The notes under the pieces were generated by a model, which searched no databases, was not told the origin of the DNA, and saw only the letters and a program-made list of their open reading frames with translations. A DNA stretch of 48,457 nt. Source: DASVWH01 sp036389715. Lineage in GTDB: Bacteria; Acidobacteriota; Blastocatellia; Pyrinomonadales; Pyrinomonadaceae. Location: NCBI GenBank assembly GCA_036389715.1, contig DASVWH010000084.1:1-48457 (forward strand). The letters are read 5' to 3'. Numbering within the stretch: position 1 is the stretch's first letter; the number at the start of each line of letters is the position of its first letter. The translations under genes and the position numbers were made by a program. This document shows, in pieces, positions 8,441-17,421 of this stretch.

Positions 8441-9040
8441 TTAAAGACGCATGCCCCCGACTGTGCGTTGCCAGAGCAGCGCCTGCTTGAGAACGCAGAG
8501 ACGCTGGCGGTCCGCGGGCTGGCAGAGCGGCTCAAGCTGTTCGAGGATGCCCTCGATCAGCGAGACGCTGAAGGCCCCGGCATGAGTGATAATCTGTGAG
8601 TAATAGTGCAGATGCACATGGCCGTCCGCGTCCAGATGAAAGCGGCCGAGCTCCTCTTCGGCCAGGGCGTAGATGTCCTGGTTGACCGGAATCACGCGGC
8701 TCGGCACGCCATGATGATTCGTCCCCGCACTGTCTCGCCAGCCCAGCAGCAGGAGCCCGATGAGCACGCCCTGCTCGTTCAGGTAATCAGGACTGAGCAC
8801 GGAATTATCCGTCATGGACGAGAGCCTCGGGCCGAAGTTTCCGTAGTCGGGATTTATCAATTGCGAATTATAGATGACGCCGATGATTTCCGAGCCGTCT
8901 TCGAGCGGGAGCGAAACAAACCGCGCGAAGCCGTAATCGAGGGCCGAAGGCGGCAGGTCGGCGTCGAGCGAATCAATCACGCGCCCGACGTAGTCTATGT
9001 GCGAGTTCGACTTAACTATCTTGGCCAGCTTGGTAAGCAT
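8441..9040 (-). CDS. HAS-barrel domain protein (HerA N-terminal-like), unknown function
   Basis: 199 residues, no signal peptide. The N-terminal half (IDYVGRVIDSL, then FARFVSLPLEDGSEIIGVIY) resembles the small beta-barrel found at the N-terminus of HerA helicases and of ATP synthase alpha/beta (HAS-barrel). The C-terminal half is helical (AFSVSLIEGILEQLEPLCQ). No Walker A is present, so this is not HerA itself. A NurA nuclease gene lies about 700 bp upstream on the same strand. NurA normally works with HerA in end resection of double-strand breaks, so a role beside NurA is plausible. The domain call comes from pattern memory. Confidence 0.6.
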   Translation of the reverse strand: MLTKLAKIVKSNSHIDYVGRVIDSLDADLPPSALDYGFARFVSLPLEDGSEIIGVIYNSQLINPDYGNFGPRLSSMTDNSVLSPDYLNEQGVLIGLLLLGWRDSAGTNHHGVPSRVIPVNQDIYALAEEELGRFHLDADGHVHLHYYSQIITHAGAFSVSLIEGILEQLEPLCQPADRQRLCVLKQALLWQRTVGGMRL

Positions 9041-9124
9041 ATGCTGCGACGGTTGAGCTGTCTTCAGAGCAAGTGGGGAAACCTGAGCCTCTAATTCTAC
9101 ACCCGTCGGGGGAATCCGAAGAAC

Positions 9125-9652
9125 CTAAAATCCCCTGCCCCATTGCGGCACTTTGTAGAGCAGCCACCATAAAAAGAGCTGCGCACAGAGAATCAGGAGG
9201 CCGAGCGTGATGCCCGTGTAAGAGGTGCGGCGTCCGCCGCGCTCCGGCGTTCTGTACGAATTGAAGAGGCCGATGCCGCCCATCAGCACGGCCCCCGGAC
9301 AGAAAAGAATCCCCAGGTACGGCACGAGCGCATAGGTGACGAAGGCGAGCGACGTGGTCGAAGCCCCGTTATTGTTCGGCGTCGAAGCAACAGAAGTCAG
9401 AGAACTCTTCAAGGGCGCGCCGCCTCCGGTGCGGCCAATGACGGCACGGCGGGAATGTGGTTGATGATGATACGACGAGCGCAGGGCGTCTGCCGGAAGA
9501 TAACTGCTGTCGAGAGCGCGCCCGCAGGTCGAGCAGAAGCGCGCATCGGTGCGGCGTGCTTTAGTGCCGCATGCCGGACAGACCGGCGGCGCATTCTGTG
9601 CCTTGCCCTGCTGCGACGGCGGCCGCTCGCTCTTGCCCGTCTCGTCAATCAT
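9125..9652 (-). CDS. Double zinc-ribbon membrane protein, unknown function
   Basis: 175 residues from ATG 9652; an in-frame TTG at 9730 would add 26 residues with no family support. The N-terminal region holds a zinc ribbon with two CxxC pairs (CPACGTKARRTDARFCSTCG). A Ser/Asn-rich linker follows, then two hydrophobic segments (SLAFVTYALVPYLGILFCPGAVLMGG in two parts, and GITLGLLILCAQLFLWWLLY) that should span the membrane. The ribbon would face the cytosol. It sits between nurA and the HAS-barrel gene on the same strand. Function not known. Confidence 0.7.
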   Translation of the reverse strand: MIDETGKSERPPSQQGKAQNAPPVCPACGTKARRTDARFCSTCGRALDSSYLPADALRSSYHHQPHSRRAVIGRTGGGAPLKSSLTSVASTPNNNGASTTSLAFVTYALVPYLGILFCPGAVLMGGIGLFNSYRTPERGGRRTSYTGITLGLLILCAQLFLWWLLYKVPQWGRGF

Positions 9653-9756
9653 AAATAACTTCCCGGTCCGAACCCTTCTCGAATCAGGTGAGGGCCGCGT
9701 CCTCGCGTCCGAGCCCCGCCCGTCTGACAAAACTTCTCTCGCCTGACAACACTTCT

Positions 9757-10977
9757 CTAACGCCTGCGAACCTTGCTCGCCGCCTTGCGCGAGACGCGGA
9801 AGGGCATCTTCTCTCTTTCGGCGAAATCCTGTATCGCCCGGAGAAACTGCTCGCGGTCGCGCCCGGAGATGAAGGCGGCTTCGTCCGCGGCCTCAATCGC
9901 ATAAGGATAGCCGAGACCGCTGACGCATTCGGCGCGGACAGCATCAACTACATCATCTAACAGACCGGCCTCATAAATCCAGACCGGAACGTCGAGCCGC
10001 GCGGGCGAGCCCTCGCCCGTCGTCTGCAAGTAGCTGAACCCGACCAGCGGCTGGCCCGTCCGTTCGTCCTCGAATGCCTCGCTCGAATTTTTGCGCATGC
10101 AATAGCAGAAGACCGTGCGGTCGCCCCAGTTGCCCAGCAGCGGCGGCTCATCTTCGACGACGGCGTGCAGCAGCTGCGCGTCGAAGAGCGAGCGGCTGCG
10201 CGCCCTTTGCTTGTCGGCATCCAGCGTGTCGAGCAGCCAGACCAGATCGCGCGCATAACTCTGGTCCACGAAGCCGACGACCGGCACTTGCGTCTCGCGC
10301 GAGACTTTAATCAGACGGATAATCGCTTCGATGTACGTGTTCTGAATCCGCGTCTTCGGCATCGCCAGCGAGAAGAGCAGCGTGCCGTCAAAGAAGGCGA
10401 CGGGTGTTCTTTCACCGCGACCGCGCCAGCCCCGCCTGCTCTCCAGCCACTCGCACAGCACCTCCGTCTCCAGCCGAAAGCGGCTCAGGCCGACTATCGT
10501 ATCGGCGTTGCTCCGATCCTCGTACTCTTCGAGCAGCTCTCGGGGCGAGATGACGTGAAGCCGGGCCTCCTTGCGATACGAGCCTTCGCGCGTGTGCGGG
10601 TTTTCAAAGAGAGCGACCTGAACGGCGGCCACGGGCAGCGAAACATCCCGGCCCGGCACGAGCTGGCTGCCGTCCACGGCGAAGGTCATGCGTTCGTAGA
10701 GCACATCAATGGCCCAGCGCCTGGCGTCCTCGTGCGTCCGCCAGCGCCTGCCGAAAGGGACGAACATCGAGCCCGCGCTATCGAGTTCCGCGGAGGGAAT
10801 CGCGCCCGGCTCCTTGACTACGGCCAACTCTGCGGCCACCTCCTGCGAGCCCCGCCCGTCGAGCGAGCGCAGCCGCCGCACGTAGTCCCGCACGTCCCCG
10901 CGCCACATCCGGTCGAAGCGCAGGAAATCCTCGCGCTTGCCATCCAGCGCCTGCCTCAGAAGGTTGTGATAAAGCAT
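9757..10977 (-). CDS. nurA: NurA domain nuclease
   Basis: NurA is a single- and double-strand nuclease that partners the HerA translocase in DNA-end processing. The 406-residue product has the expected acidic motifs: AVDGSQL with Asp102 and AFFDGTLL with Asp197. A third conserved block is VPVVGFVDQSYARDLVWLLD, and the C-terminal part has VGFSYLQT and a strand-rich end. I chose ATG 10977 (MLYHNLLRQALDG); a TTG at 11016 would only add a low-complexity stretch. No herA is in the window. The nearest possible partner is the HAS-barrel protein downstream. Family call is good; in vivo role inferred. Confidence 0.8.
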   Translation of the reverse strand: MLYHNLLRQALDGKREDFLRFDRMWRGDVRDYVRRLRSLDGRGSQEVAAELAVVKEPGAIPSAELDSAGSMFVPFGRRWRTHEDARRWAIDVLYERMTFAVDGSQLVPGRDVSLPVAAVQVALFENPHTREGSYRKEARLHVISPRELLEEYEDRSNADTIVGLSRFRLETEVLCEWLESRRGWRGRGERTPVAFFDGTLLFSLAMPKTRIQNTYIEAIIRLIKVSRETQVPVVGFVDQSYARDLVWLLDTLDADKQRARSRSLFDAQLLHAVVEDEPPLLGNWGDRTVFCYCMRKNSSEAFEDERTGQPLVGFSYLQTTGEGSPARLDVPVWIYEAGLLDDVVDAVRAECVSGLGYPYAIEAADEAAFISGRDREQFLRAIQDFAEREKMPFRVSRKAASKVRRR

Positions 10978-11128
10978 CAGAAGGGAGAGGGAAAAGAGGA
11001 AGGACGAAGGATGCAAGCGCGGACAAAGAGCGCGGCTTTGAGCAAACTTCTGGAGCCGGTTTTTGAATCACGCCGCGCGGGTCTGCCCGCGTCTTCCGCC
11101 TTCGCCGTTCGTCGTTCGTCCTCTCCTT

Positions 11129-11635
11129 TCATCCTTTCCTCGCGCGTCCGAGTTGTGCGGCCGAGGGCATGTAGCGAGTCGTTTTCAGCCTTCCGTTGAA
11201 GAAGGTATAGGTGATGCCGTCCTTCAGATTGCGATAGATCGTGCCACCCTGCGACTGTTCGCGCTCGAATCCAGACTTGCCCGGCAGGCCCATGGATTCC
11301 GGCGTGTCCGAAGAATTATCGTGTTGCAGGACGATCAGCAGGACAGTGCCTTCGAGGCTCGGGTCGAGCTTCTTCGTGGCGACGAAACGCGCCGAGACGA
11401 ACGAGACTGTCACGGCCCCGCCCGCCACCTTGAAGTGCAGCGTGCCCGTCTCTCCGGGCTGATTCTGGGCTGGGCGACCCAGGGCGCGTTCGACATCGGC
11501 CCGCCTGGACTTGAGCGGCTCGATCCCGTTCCAGGTCGTGGCCGTGACCGCCTGCGAAAAGATGATGAGGGCAACCAGAGCAGCGGCGGCGATGCTGCCC
11601 GAGCGGCCCGCGCGCAAGAAGTTTGGGTTTTTCAT
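11129..11635 (-). CDS. Secreted protein of unknown function
   Basis: 168 residues with an N-terminal signal peptide or anchor (SIAAAALVALIIFSQAVTA). The soluble part begins WNGIEPLKSRRADVERALGRP, a pattern like small periplasmic proteins with a BLIP/SmpA-like fold (short helix, then LG-P turn and beta strands), followed by TLHFKVAGGAVTVSF and GTIYRNLKDGITYTFFNGRL. The resemblance is weak and I give no function. It is followed on the minus strand by nurA. A word repeat (11666-11721) separates it from the upstream TPR gene. Confidence 0.7.
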   Translation of the reverse strand: MKNPNFLRAGRSGSIAAAALVALIIFSQAVTATTWNGIEPLKSRRADVERALGRPAQNQPGETGTLHFKVAGGAVTVSFVSARFVATKKLDPSLEGTVLLIVLQHDNSSDTPESMGLPGKSGFEREQSQGGTIYRNLKDGITYTFFNGRLKTTRYMPSAAQLGRARKG

Positions 11636-11665
11636 AGCCGGATGCTACAGCGAACTGAGTTCAAA

Positions 11666-11721
11666 GTTCAAGGTTCAAAGTTCAAAGTCGAGGCCCGATG
11701 ACGCGGCTTTGAACCTTGAAC
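11666..11721. repeat. 15-bp inverted repeat of TTCAAAG/GGTTC words
   Basis: Arms 11666-11680 and 11707-11721 (GTTCAAGGTTCAAAG and its complement) enclose 26 nt. Several more copies of the same word lie on the left flank (11659-11690). The element fills the gap between the TPR gene end (11729) and the next gene start (11635) on the minus strand, and probably ends TPR-gene transcription. Confidence 0.7.
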
Positions 11722-11728
11722 CTTGAAC

Positions 11729-13081
11729 CTATTTAGCGTAAGGCCGCACCCGCTCCACCGACTCCGTGAAGTAGGCGTCGCCGGGCGCAAGCTCCGCGCC
11801 CTTCTCGTAGGCGGCCAGCGCCTTGGCGTACTGCTTCGAGATTTCGTAAGCGTAGCCCAGCTCGCGGTAGATATTGACATCCGTGGGCGTCTTGGCCGCG
11901 GCGCGCTCAAGAGCACTGATGGCGCGCGGGAAATTCTTCGCGCGTGATTGCGCGACGCCGAGCAGGTAGAGGGCAACGCCGCTCGCATCCGCCCCGGCCG
12001 TCGCGCGTTCGAGTACGCTGGCAGCGCGCGGAAACTGCTTGGCCCCGATCAGCGCCTGGCCCAGCAGCGTGTTCGCTTCGGCGTCTGTTCTCAGGCGCGT
12101 CAGTCCCTCCGCGGCGCGCACGGCGTTGAGATAATCGGCATCGGCCCTGGCCGGGACGGTCGCTGCACCCGCGCGCTGCAAATAGGCGGTCGTCAGCAGG
12201 GCCCAGGCCGAGACGGAACGCGCATCCCCGAGCGTCGCGCGATTGAGCGCCGCGATTGCCCCGTCCAGGTCTTTCCGCTCATAGGCGAGCTGCCCTAGAA
12301 AGAAGAGCGCGGCAGCGTCCTTCGGATTCTCCTTGACGACGGCGTTGAAGGTGCGTTCGGCATCCGCGGCTTTGCCCGTGCGATACTCCGCCAGGCCGCG
12401 ATAATAGAGCATCGCCGGATCGGCCTTCGGCTCTTTCCTCGCCGTCGCCAGCGCGAGCAGCGGCAGAGCGCGGTCAAACTTTTCCGTCAGGATATAGGCA
12501 TGCGCCAGCGCATCCACCGTGAAAGGGTCTTCCTGCTTGGCGGCGCGCTGCAAGTCCAAAGCCTTCTGAAGATCGTTGACGGCATCCTCATACTGCTTGA
12601 GGTTCATCGCGGCAAAGCCCGCTATCTTCCAGGCATCCGAATCGGTCGGGTCAAGCGTTGCGGCCTGCCTGGCTTCCGCACGCGCCGCTTCGTACTGCTT
12701 CTGCTGGAGCAGCGAAAAGGCGCGCGACGTTCCGGCCGGAGAACCGGCCCCCGGCGCAGCGTTGACCGCGCTCGAAGCGTTGGCGGAAGAGCCGCCAGCG
12801 CCAGCCGCGGAGGGAGTCGGGTTGAGCAGGGGCGTATCCGGGTTGGCGGCGGGCGTGCTGTTGGCCCTGCGCGCGGGACGTGTGCTCGTGTTGACGGGCT
12901 CAACGTCGAGCAGCGGCGCGGCAGAGCCATCCGCGTTGGTTCTCTTCTCGGTCCGGGTCGTCGAGCGCGAGTTGACGCGGCGCGGGCGTGTCGAGCCGGT
13001 TTGCGCCTCGGCCACCAGCGGGCCAAGCAGCAGGACTGCGCCGAGCAGCGCGCTGGTTCTGGTCAAGTGGATTCTCATCAT
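11729..13081 (-). CDS. Secreted tetratricopeptide-repeat protein
   Basis: 450 residues from ATG 13081 (a second ATG follows directly at 13078; a TTG at 13120 lies further upstream). A signal peptide (LTRTSALLGAVLLLGPLVAEAQ) is followed by a long disordered Ser/Ala/Asn/Pro-rich stretch to about residue 125. From there on are at least eight TPR units with the usual A/L spacing, for example QKQYEAARAEARQAATLDPTD, LKQYEDAVNDLQKALDL, FNAVVKENPKDAAALFFLG and ISKQYAKALAAYEKGAELAPGD (quoted in parts). TPRs are protein-protein scaffolds; the partner is unknown. It probably acts in the periplasm. Stand-alone gene between a word repeat and the TonB receptor terminator. Confidence 0.85.
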   Translation of the reverse strand: MMRIHLTRTSALLGAVLLLGPLVAEAQTGSTRPRRVNSRSTTRTEKRTNADGSAAPLLDVEPVNTSTRPARRANSTPAANPDTPLLNPTPSAAGAGGSSANASSAVNAAPGAGSPAGTSRAFSLLQQKQYEAARAEARQAATLDPTDSDAWKIAGFAAMNLKQYEDAVNDLQKALDLQRAAKQEDPFTVDALAHAYILTEKFDRALPLLALATARKEPKADPAMLYYRGLAEYRTGKAADAERTFNAVVKENPKDAAALFFLGQLAYERKDLDGAIAALNRATLGDARSVSAWALLTTAYLQRAGAATVPARADADYLNAVRAAEGLTRLRTDAEANTLLGQALIGAKQFPRAASVLERATAGADASGVALYLLGVAQSRAKNFPRAISALERAAAKTPTDVNIYRELGYAYEISKQYAKALAAYEKGAELAPGDAYFTESVERVRPYAK

Positions 13082-13213
13082 GGCTTTATGCTTCTTCCCC
13101 GTTGCGGCCCAAACATTCAAGCCCCGCCCGCAGCCCAGGGCCCTGCGCGGAGCAAAGGTTCAGATGGCTCAAGCGGCGCTAGGGTTCGCTTTGGCCGCCC
13201 CGCGGCCCCAAAA

Positions 13214-13256
13214 GAGAAGCGACCGGAGAGCTTTCCTTGCCCTCCGGTCGCTTCTC
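13214..13256 (-). terminator. Rho-independent terminator of the TonB-dependent receptor gene
   Basis: A perfect 15-bp stem (13214-13228 with 13242-13256) and a 13-nt loop. On the minus strand the stem is followed by TTTTGGGG. It lies 28 bp after the receptor stop codon at 13284. Confidence 0.8.
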
Positions 13257-13283
13257 ACAGCCCTTCGTGCGGTCGGTCCGCTC

Positions 13284-16200
13284 TTAAAAATTGACCTTGA
13301 CGCCGAACTGGAACTGGCGCGGGTCGAAAGCGGCGGTCGGGCGGCTGTAGTAGCGGCCACCCGGAGCACGCTCGTTGAAGGCGTTGACATCCGTGAAGAG
13401 CGGCGATGCGGCCGCCTCGTTAAAGCGATTGAAGAGATTAAAGCCCTCCGCAATCAGGTCCAGGCGCACGCGCTCGCCGAAGCGGATGGCGCGCGTCAGG
13501 CGCAGGTCGAGCGAAGAATAGGGATGCGTGATGCCGCGGCTGCGGCCGAGATTGCCGCTCGTGAAGGGGGCGGGCAGAAAGAGCGTGCCGCTCTCCGTGA
13601 CACTCGGGCGGTCCGTCTGGTTCGACTGATCGTTGTTCGTGTCAACGCCCGACAGAATATTGAAGGGACGCCCCGAAGCGATTTCAAAGATCGGGGCGAG
13701 GGTAAAGTCTGCCAGGAAACGCCGCCCGAAGCCCGTCGCACTGCGCCATTCAGCCGGTGAAGTAAGCACCGCGCTGAAGACGAAGCGATGGCGCTGGTCG
13801 AAGAGCGAGTCGGCGCGCTCGGCGCGGAAGTTTCGATTGTCCTGCGGCAGGAGCAGCGTCTGCAAGTCCGAGGAATCGTCAATCGAGTGCGACCAGGTGT
13901 AGCTCGCCAGGAACTGGAAGTTGTTCGAGAAACGGCGCTTGAGGTCCAGGTTCATGGCGTTGTAGTTCGAGTTGCCGTCGGAAACCTGCGCGTTGACCGA
14001 ACCGAAGGGCGAGACGACGCCGGGCGTGCGCAGCGTCCCCGCGAGAAACGTGTTGAAGGCCGCGGGAGTCAGGCCCGTCAGCGCCTGGACGAGGAAGTAG
14101 TTCGGCGCGTTCGGGCGGAAGAAGTTGGCCGCCGCCGGAGAGATGACGCGGCCCCGCGGCCCCTGCACGATGAAGCCCGGAATGATGGTGACGAACGTCT
14201 CGCCCGTGAACGTATTGGTAAAGGTCGAACCGGGCGTTGACCCCGCTCCGGTCGTCGGGAAGACGCCGACGAGTGCGACCTCGCTCGTATTCGCGGGCGC
14301 GCGGTTGGCAAAGCGCCGGAAGTTCGCGACCTGAAGGTCAATCTGCGGCGCGTTGACATCGAGCGGATGCGGCAGGTGATGCGACCCGACGAACAGGTAG
14401 CTCGCCGAGAAGGACATGTTCCTGGTCAGCTGCCGCTCGATGGTGAAGTTGGCCTGGTTGGCGTAAGCGTACTCGAAGTCCTTCGAGACGGGCAGCGTAA
14501 AGGGCAGGACGGCCCCGAAGCCCGGGAAGGTCTGATCGTTGAAACGCTGGCGTCCGAATTGGTACTGCGCCGTCGGCGCAACCCCCGGCGTGACGAAGCT
14601 CGCGGGCAGGCCCGCCGCCAGGCAGACCGGATTGGCCGCACCCGAAGCAGTGCCGTTGCAGACCGTGCCCTGGAAGATTTGCGTCGCATTCAGGAGCGCG
14701 GTCGGCGTCGGACTGCCCGAAATGCCGACGAACTGCTGCTGCTGCGCGGCATCGGCGATGTCCGAGTTGAAGCCGACGGCCAGCAGCGGGTGATCGTAAA
14801 AGATACCGTAGGCGGCGCGAATCACCGTCTTGCCGTTGTTCATGGGGTCCCAGGCCAGGGCAAAGCGCGGCGCGAAATTGTTCTTATCGCGCGGGAAGCC
14901 CTGCTGCACGTTAATCGCGTTCTGTGCGGCGAGCAGGTCCGCGTTCGAGAGCGTGATGCCCGAGAGCGGGTCCCTGAAAGACTCTACGGGCGGAATCTGC
15001 TGCGTATACTCCACGTCGTAGCGCAAGCCGTAATTGAGCGTCAGGTTGGGCCTGATTTTCCATGAATCCTGTCCGAAGAAGGCGATGGGTTTGTTGCTCA
15101 GGCGGCTGACCGGATCGCCGAATCCCTGGATGTAGGTCGAGGGAAAGCCGAGACCGTATTGCTGCACAGGCGTAAAGTCCGGCGCGCTGGCCGGAAAGCC
15201 CAGCGTTGAAGCGGGCAGGCCGCCGAAGTTGAAGAGCCCGGCGAAGTTCAGCTCGAAGACCGCGCTCGGGATTCTGACGTAGTTCACGTCCGCCCCGAAC
15301 TTGAAGGTGTGATTACCCGCGATCATATTCAGCGTGTCCGTGTACTGGTAGCGCGTCTCGGTCCGGTTGACCGGCGAGAAAAGCTCGCGGCCGAAGAAAG
15401 CAGTGCCGTTGATGTTGACGGCGACGGCATCGCCGTTCTGCGATTTGAAGATGGCGCGGCGCTCGCCGAAATTGATGCGCGCCTCGTTGACCATCCGGTC
15501 GGACAGGGTCGAGTTCAGAGAGACGACCGCCGAAAAGTCGCGTAGGTTCTGCACACCTGTACGCGAAAAATCGTTCTGGCCGAGCGACTGATTCTGTGAC
15601 TCGACCTGAATGCCCGTGATGTCGCTCGGGTTGTAGCCGAAGCGGAAGGTGAACAGGTTGTTCCTGTTGATGGTGTGATCGAGGCGGAACGAAGTGAAGG
15701 AGGTGCGCTCCGTCACGGGGAAAATCTTTTGCAGGTTGAGCAGTGAACGAAACGCGATGGGCTGGCCCTGTGCGTTGACGGTCCCGACGGGGACGGGCGC
15801 GCCCGACAGGATAAAGCGCGGGCCGATCGTGCCGGGCAGGATGGGGCTGATGGCCGGGCAGAGGCTGCCGTCGTTCGGGCTGCTCAGAGGATTGCTTCCG
15901 CTCAGCGCCGTCGAGCCGCCGCTCGAAGCGAAGAAGGCGTAAGCCCTGGCCGCGCAGATATTAGCGGCGACACCGCTGCCGACCAGCGTGTTGATGAAAG
16001 CGGCCTGCGCGGGCGTGATGTTCGAGAAGGTACGCGCGACCGGATTGAGTCCCGGTATCACGGGAATCGTCGCCGAGCCGTTGAGCCCCTGCGCGACGTT
16101 GCTCGTAAAGAATCCGGACTCGTTGCGGCGGCGCTGCTCGAAGGCGAAGAAGCCGAAGGTGCGATCCCGCCTGAACGGGCCGCCGAGGGTCGCGCCGTAC

Positions 16201-17069
16201 TGCGTGCGCGTGAACGGCGGGTCTTCGATGGGCGCGAACGCATTGCGCGCCTGGAAACGACGATTGCGGAGAAAGCCGAAGACGTTGCCGTGCACGTCGT
16301 TGGTCCCGCTCTTGGTGACGACGTTGACGACGCCGCCGGCCGAGCGTCCGAACTCCGCCGCGTAAGAATTGCTGACGACCTGAAATTCCTGCACGGCCTC
16401 CTGTGAAACGGTCGAGCGCGAAGCATTGACGGAATTGTCCGTGTTGTCCGCGCCGTCAACCTGAATCAGGTTGGAGCGGCCGCGCTGGCCGCCGAAGTTC
16501 AAGCCCGAAGTCGGGGCAGGCCCGATGGGGCGTCCGTTGTCGCGCGTGACGGTCGAAGTCGTCAGCGCAAACGCCAGGTAGTTGCGTTCGTTGATGGGCA
16601 GGTTCTCGATGCGCTGCTGGTCAACGGTGGTCGCAACCGCCGTGCGCGAAGTCTCGACCACATCGGTCGTCGTGCCCGAGATGGTCACGCTGGCATCAAC
16701 CGAGCCCAGTTGCAGCGGGACATCCACATCGGCGCGCTGCCCGACCGTCAGCGTCACGGAAGGAATCACGGCCCGCGAAAAGTTGGTCGCCTGGACGGTC
16801 ACTTCATAGTTGCCGGGCGGCAAATTAGTGATCTGATAAAAGCCGTCTTCATTGGTCGGCGTCTCGCGCGTCAGATTGGTGGCGAGGTTGCGCGCCGTGA
16901 CGGTTGCGCCCGCCACGACAGCGCCCTGCGGGTCGCGGACGAAGCCGCGCAGGTCCGCAGCGTTCGATTGGGCCTGGCCCAAGGCAGCGCCCGCACAGAG
17001 CAGGGCAGCCACACAAAGAAGTATCAGTCGGGCAAGAGCCGACGAGAGTCGCGGAGCGAACACACGCAT
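13284..17069 (-). CDS. TonB-dependent receptor with carboxypeptidase-regulatory-like domain (Oar-like)
   Basis: 1261-residue outer-membrane transporter. A signal peptide (LARLILLCVAALLCAGAALGQ) leads into a CarboxypepD_reg-like beta-sandwich (about 38-120: LRGFVRDPQGAVVAGATVTA, NEDGFYQITNLPPGNYEVTV). A plug domain follows (about 150-260: IENLPINERNYLAFAL, IQVDGADNTDNSVN, AEFGRSAGGVVNVVTKSGTN). A very large beta-barrel completes the protein and ends in FGVKVNF with a terminal Phe. This architecture is abundant in Acidobacteria and in myxobacterial Oar. The substrate is not predictable. AAGGAG 9 nt before ATG supports the start, and the gene has its own promoter and terminator. Confidence 0.93.
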   Translation of the reverse strand: MRVFAPRLSSALARLILLCVAALLCAGAALGQAQSNAADLRGFVRDPQGAVVAGATVTARNLATNLTRETPTNEDGFYQITNLPPGNYEVTVQATNFSRAVIPSVTLTVGQRADVDVPLQLGSVDASVTISGTTTDVVETSRTAVATTVDQQRIENLPINERNYLAFALTTSTVTRDNGRPIGPAPTSGLNFGGQRGRSNLIQVDGADNTDNSVNASRSTVSQEAVQEFQVVSNSYAAEFGRSAGGVVNVVTKSGTNDVHGNVFGFLRNRRFQARNAFAPIEDPPFTRTQYGATLGGPFRRDRTFGFFAFEQRRRNESGFFTSNVAQGLNGSATIPVIPGLNPVARTFSNITPAQAAFINTLVGSGVAANICAARAYAFFASSGGSTALSGSNPLSSPNDGSLCPAISPILPGTIGPRFILSGAPVPVGTVNAQGQPIAFRSLLNLQKIFPVTERTSFTSFRLDHTINRNNLFTFRFGYNPSDITGIQVESQNQSLGQNDFSRTGVQNLRDFSAVVSLNSTLSDRMVNEARINFGERRAIFKSQNGDAVAVNINGTAFFGRELFSPVNRTETRYQYTDTLNMIAGNHTFKFGADVNYVRIPSAVFELNFAGLFNFGGLPASTLGFPASAPDFTPVQQYGLGFPSTYIQGFGDPVSRLSNKPIAFFGQDSWKIRPNLTLNYGLRYDVEYTQQIPPVESFRDPLSGITLSNADLLAAQNAINVQQGFPRDKNNFAPRFALAWDPMNNGKTVIRAAYGIFYDHPLLAVGFNSDIADAAQQQQFVGISGSPTPTALLNATQIFQGTVCNGTASGAANPVCLAAGLPASFVTPGVAPTAQYQFGRQRFNDQTFPGFGAVLPFTLPVSKDFEYAYANQANFTIERQLTRNMSFSASYLFVGSHHLPHPLDVNAPQIDLQVANFRRFANRAPANTSEVALVGVFPTTGAGSTPGSTFTNTFTGETFVTIIPGFIVQGPRGRVISPAAANFFRPNAPNYFLVQALTGLTPAAFNTFLAGTLRTPGVVSPFGSVNAQVSDGNSNYNAMNLDLKRRFSNNFQFLASYTWSHSIDDSSDLQTLLLPQDNRNFRAERADSLFDQRHRFVFSAVLTSPAEWRSATGFGRRFLADFTLAPIFEIASGRPFNILSGVDTNNDQSNQTDRPSVTESGTLFLPAPFTSGNLGRSRGITHPYSSLDLRLTRAIRFGERVRLDLIAEGFNLFNRFNEAAASPLFTDVNAFNERAPGGRYYSRPTAAFDPRQFQFGVKVNF

Positions 17070-17094
17070 TATCGGTTTCTCCTTAACAAATCAG

Positions 17095-17123
17095 AATATA
17101 GGGGCTCGCAGCTCGGTAGTCAC
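17095..17123 (-). promoter_or_regulatory. Candidate sigma-70 promoter for the TonB-dependent receptor
   Basis: On the minus strand GTGACT (17123-17118), a 17-bp spacer and TATATT (17100-17095) lie just upstream of the receptor. The expected start site near 17088 would give a short leader containing the AAGGAG ribosome site. Hexamers match consensus at 4/6 and 5/6. Confidence 0.5.
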
Positions 17124-17421
17124 ACAGGACAAACGCTCGCGACGGGCAGAGAAAGGATTTGTCTTGCCCAGGCGAGAGCGGAACGTTTTTTATCAAGCTA
17201 AAGTGGACTCGGGACGCATTCGGGAGTGAACGAGGCGCGCCAAATGTTTTGTCGAGCGCCGCCGGAATCAACGCCGGGAGCACATTTCTTCACGAACGTG
17301 CCGTCTTTGTACCGCAAAACACCTGCGCGTGGCAAGGACATTGTTGGTTTACCGGGCAGCTCTGCAAGCGAATCCCGACGCGCTCACTCCGGCCCGGCCG
17401 CTGGCGGGACCGTCGCCCCGG
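17124..17421. other. Intergenic stretch between the FAD-oxidoreductase end and the receptor promoter
   Basis: About 300 bp without a supported gene. I see no tRNA, no strong hairpin with a T-run and no repeat family member. Possible frames here lack ribosome sites and family features. It may carry regulatory sequence for the receptor, but I cannot point to an operator. Confidence 0.5.

Noticed and set aside
12576..13760. Plus-strand open frames across the TPR gene and the end of the receptor gene
   Set aside because: They cross a strong minus-strand terminator and two genuine genes; composition is that of antisense GC-rich DNA.
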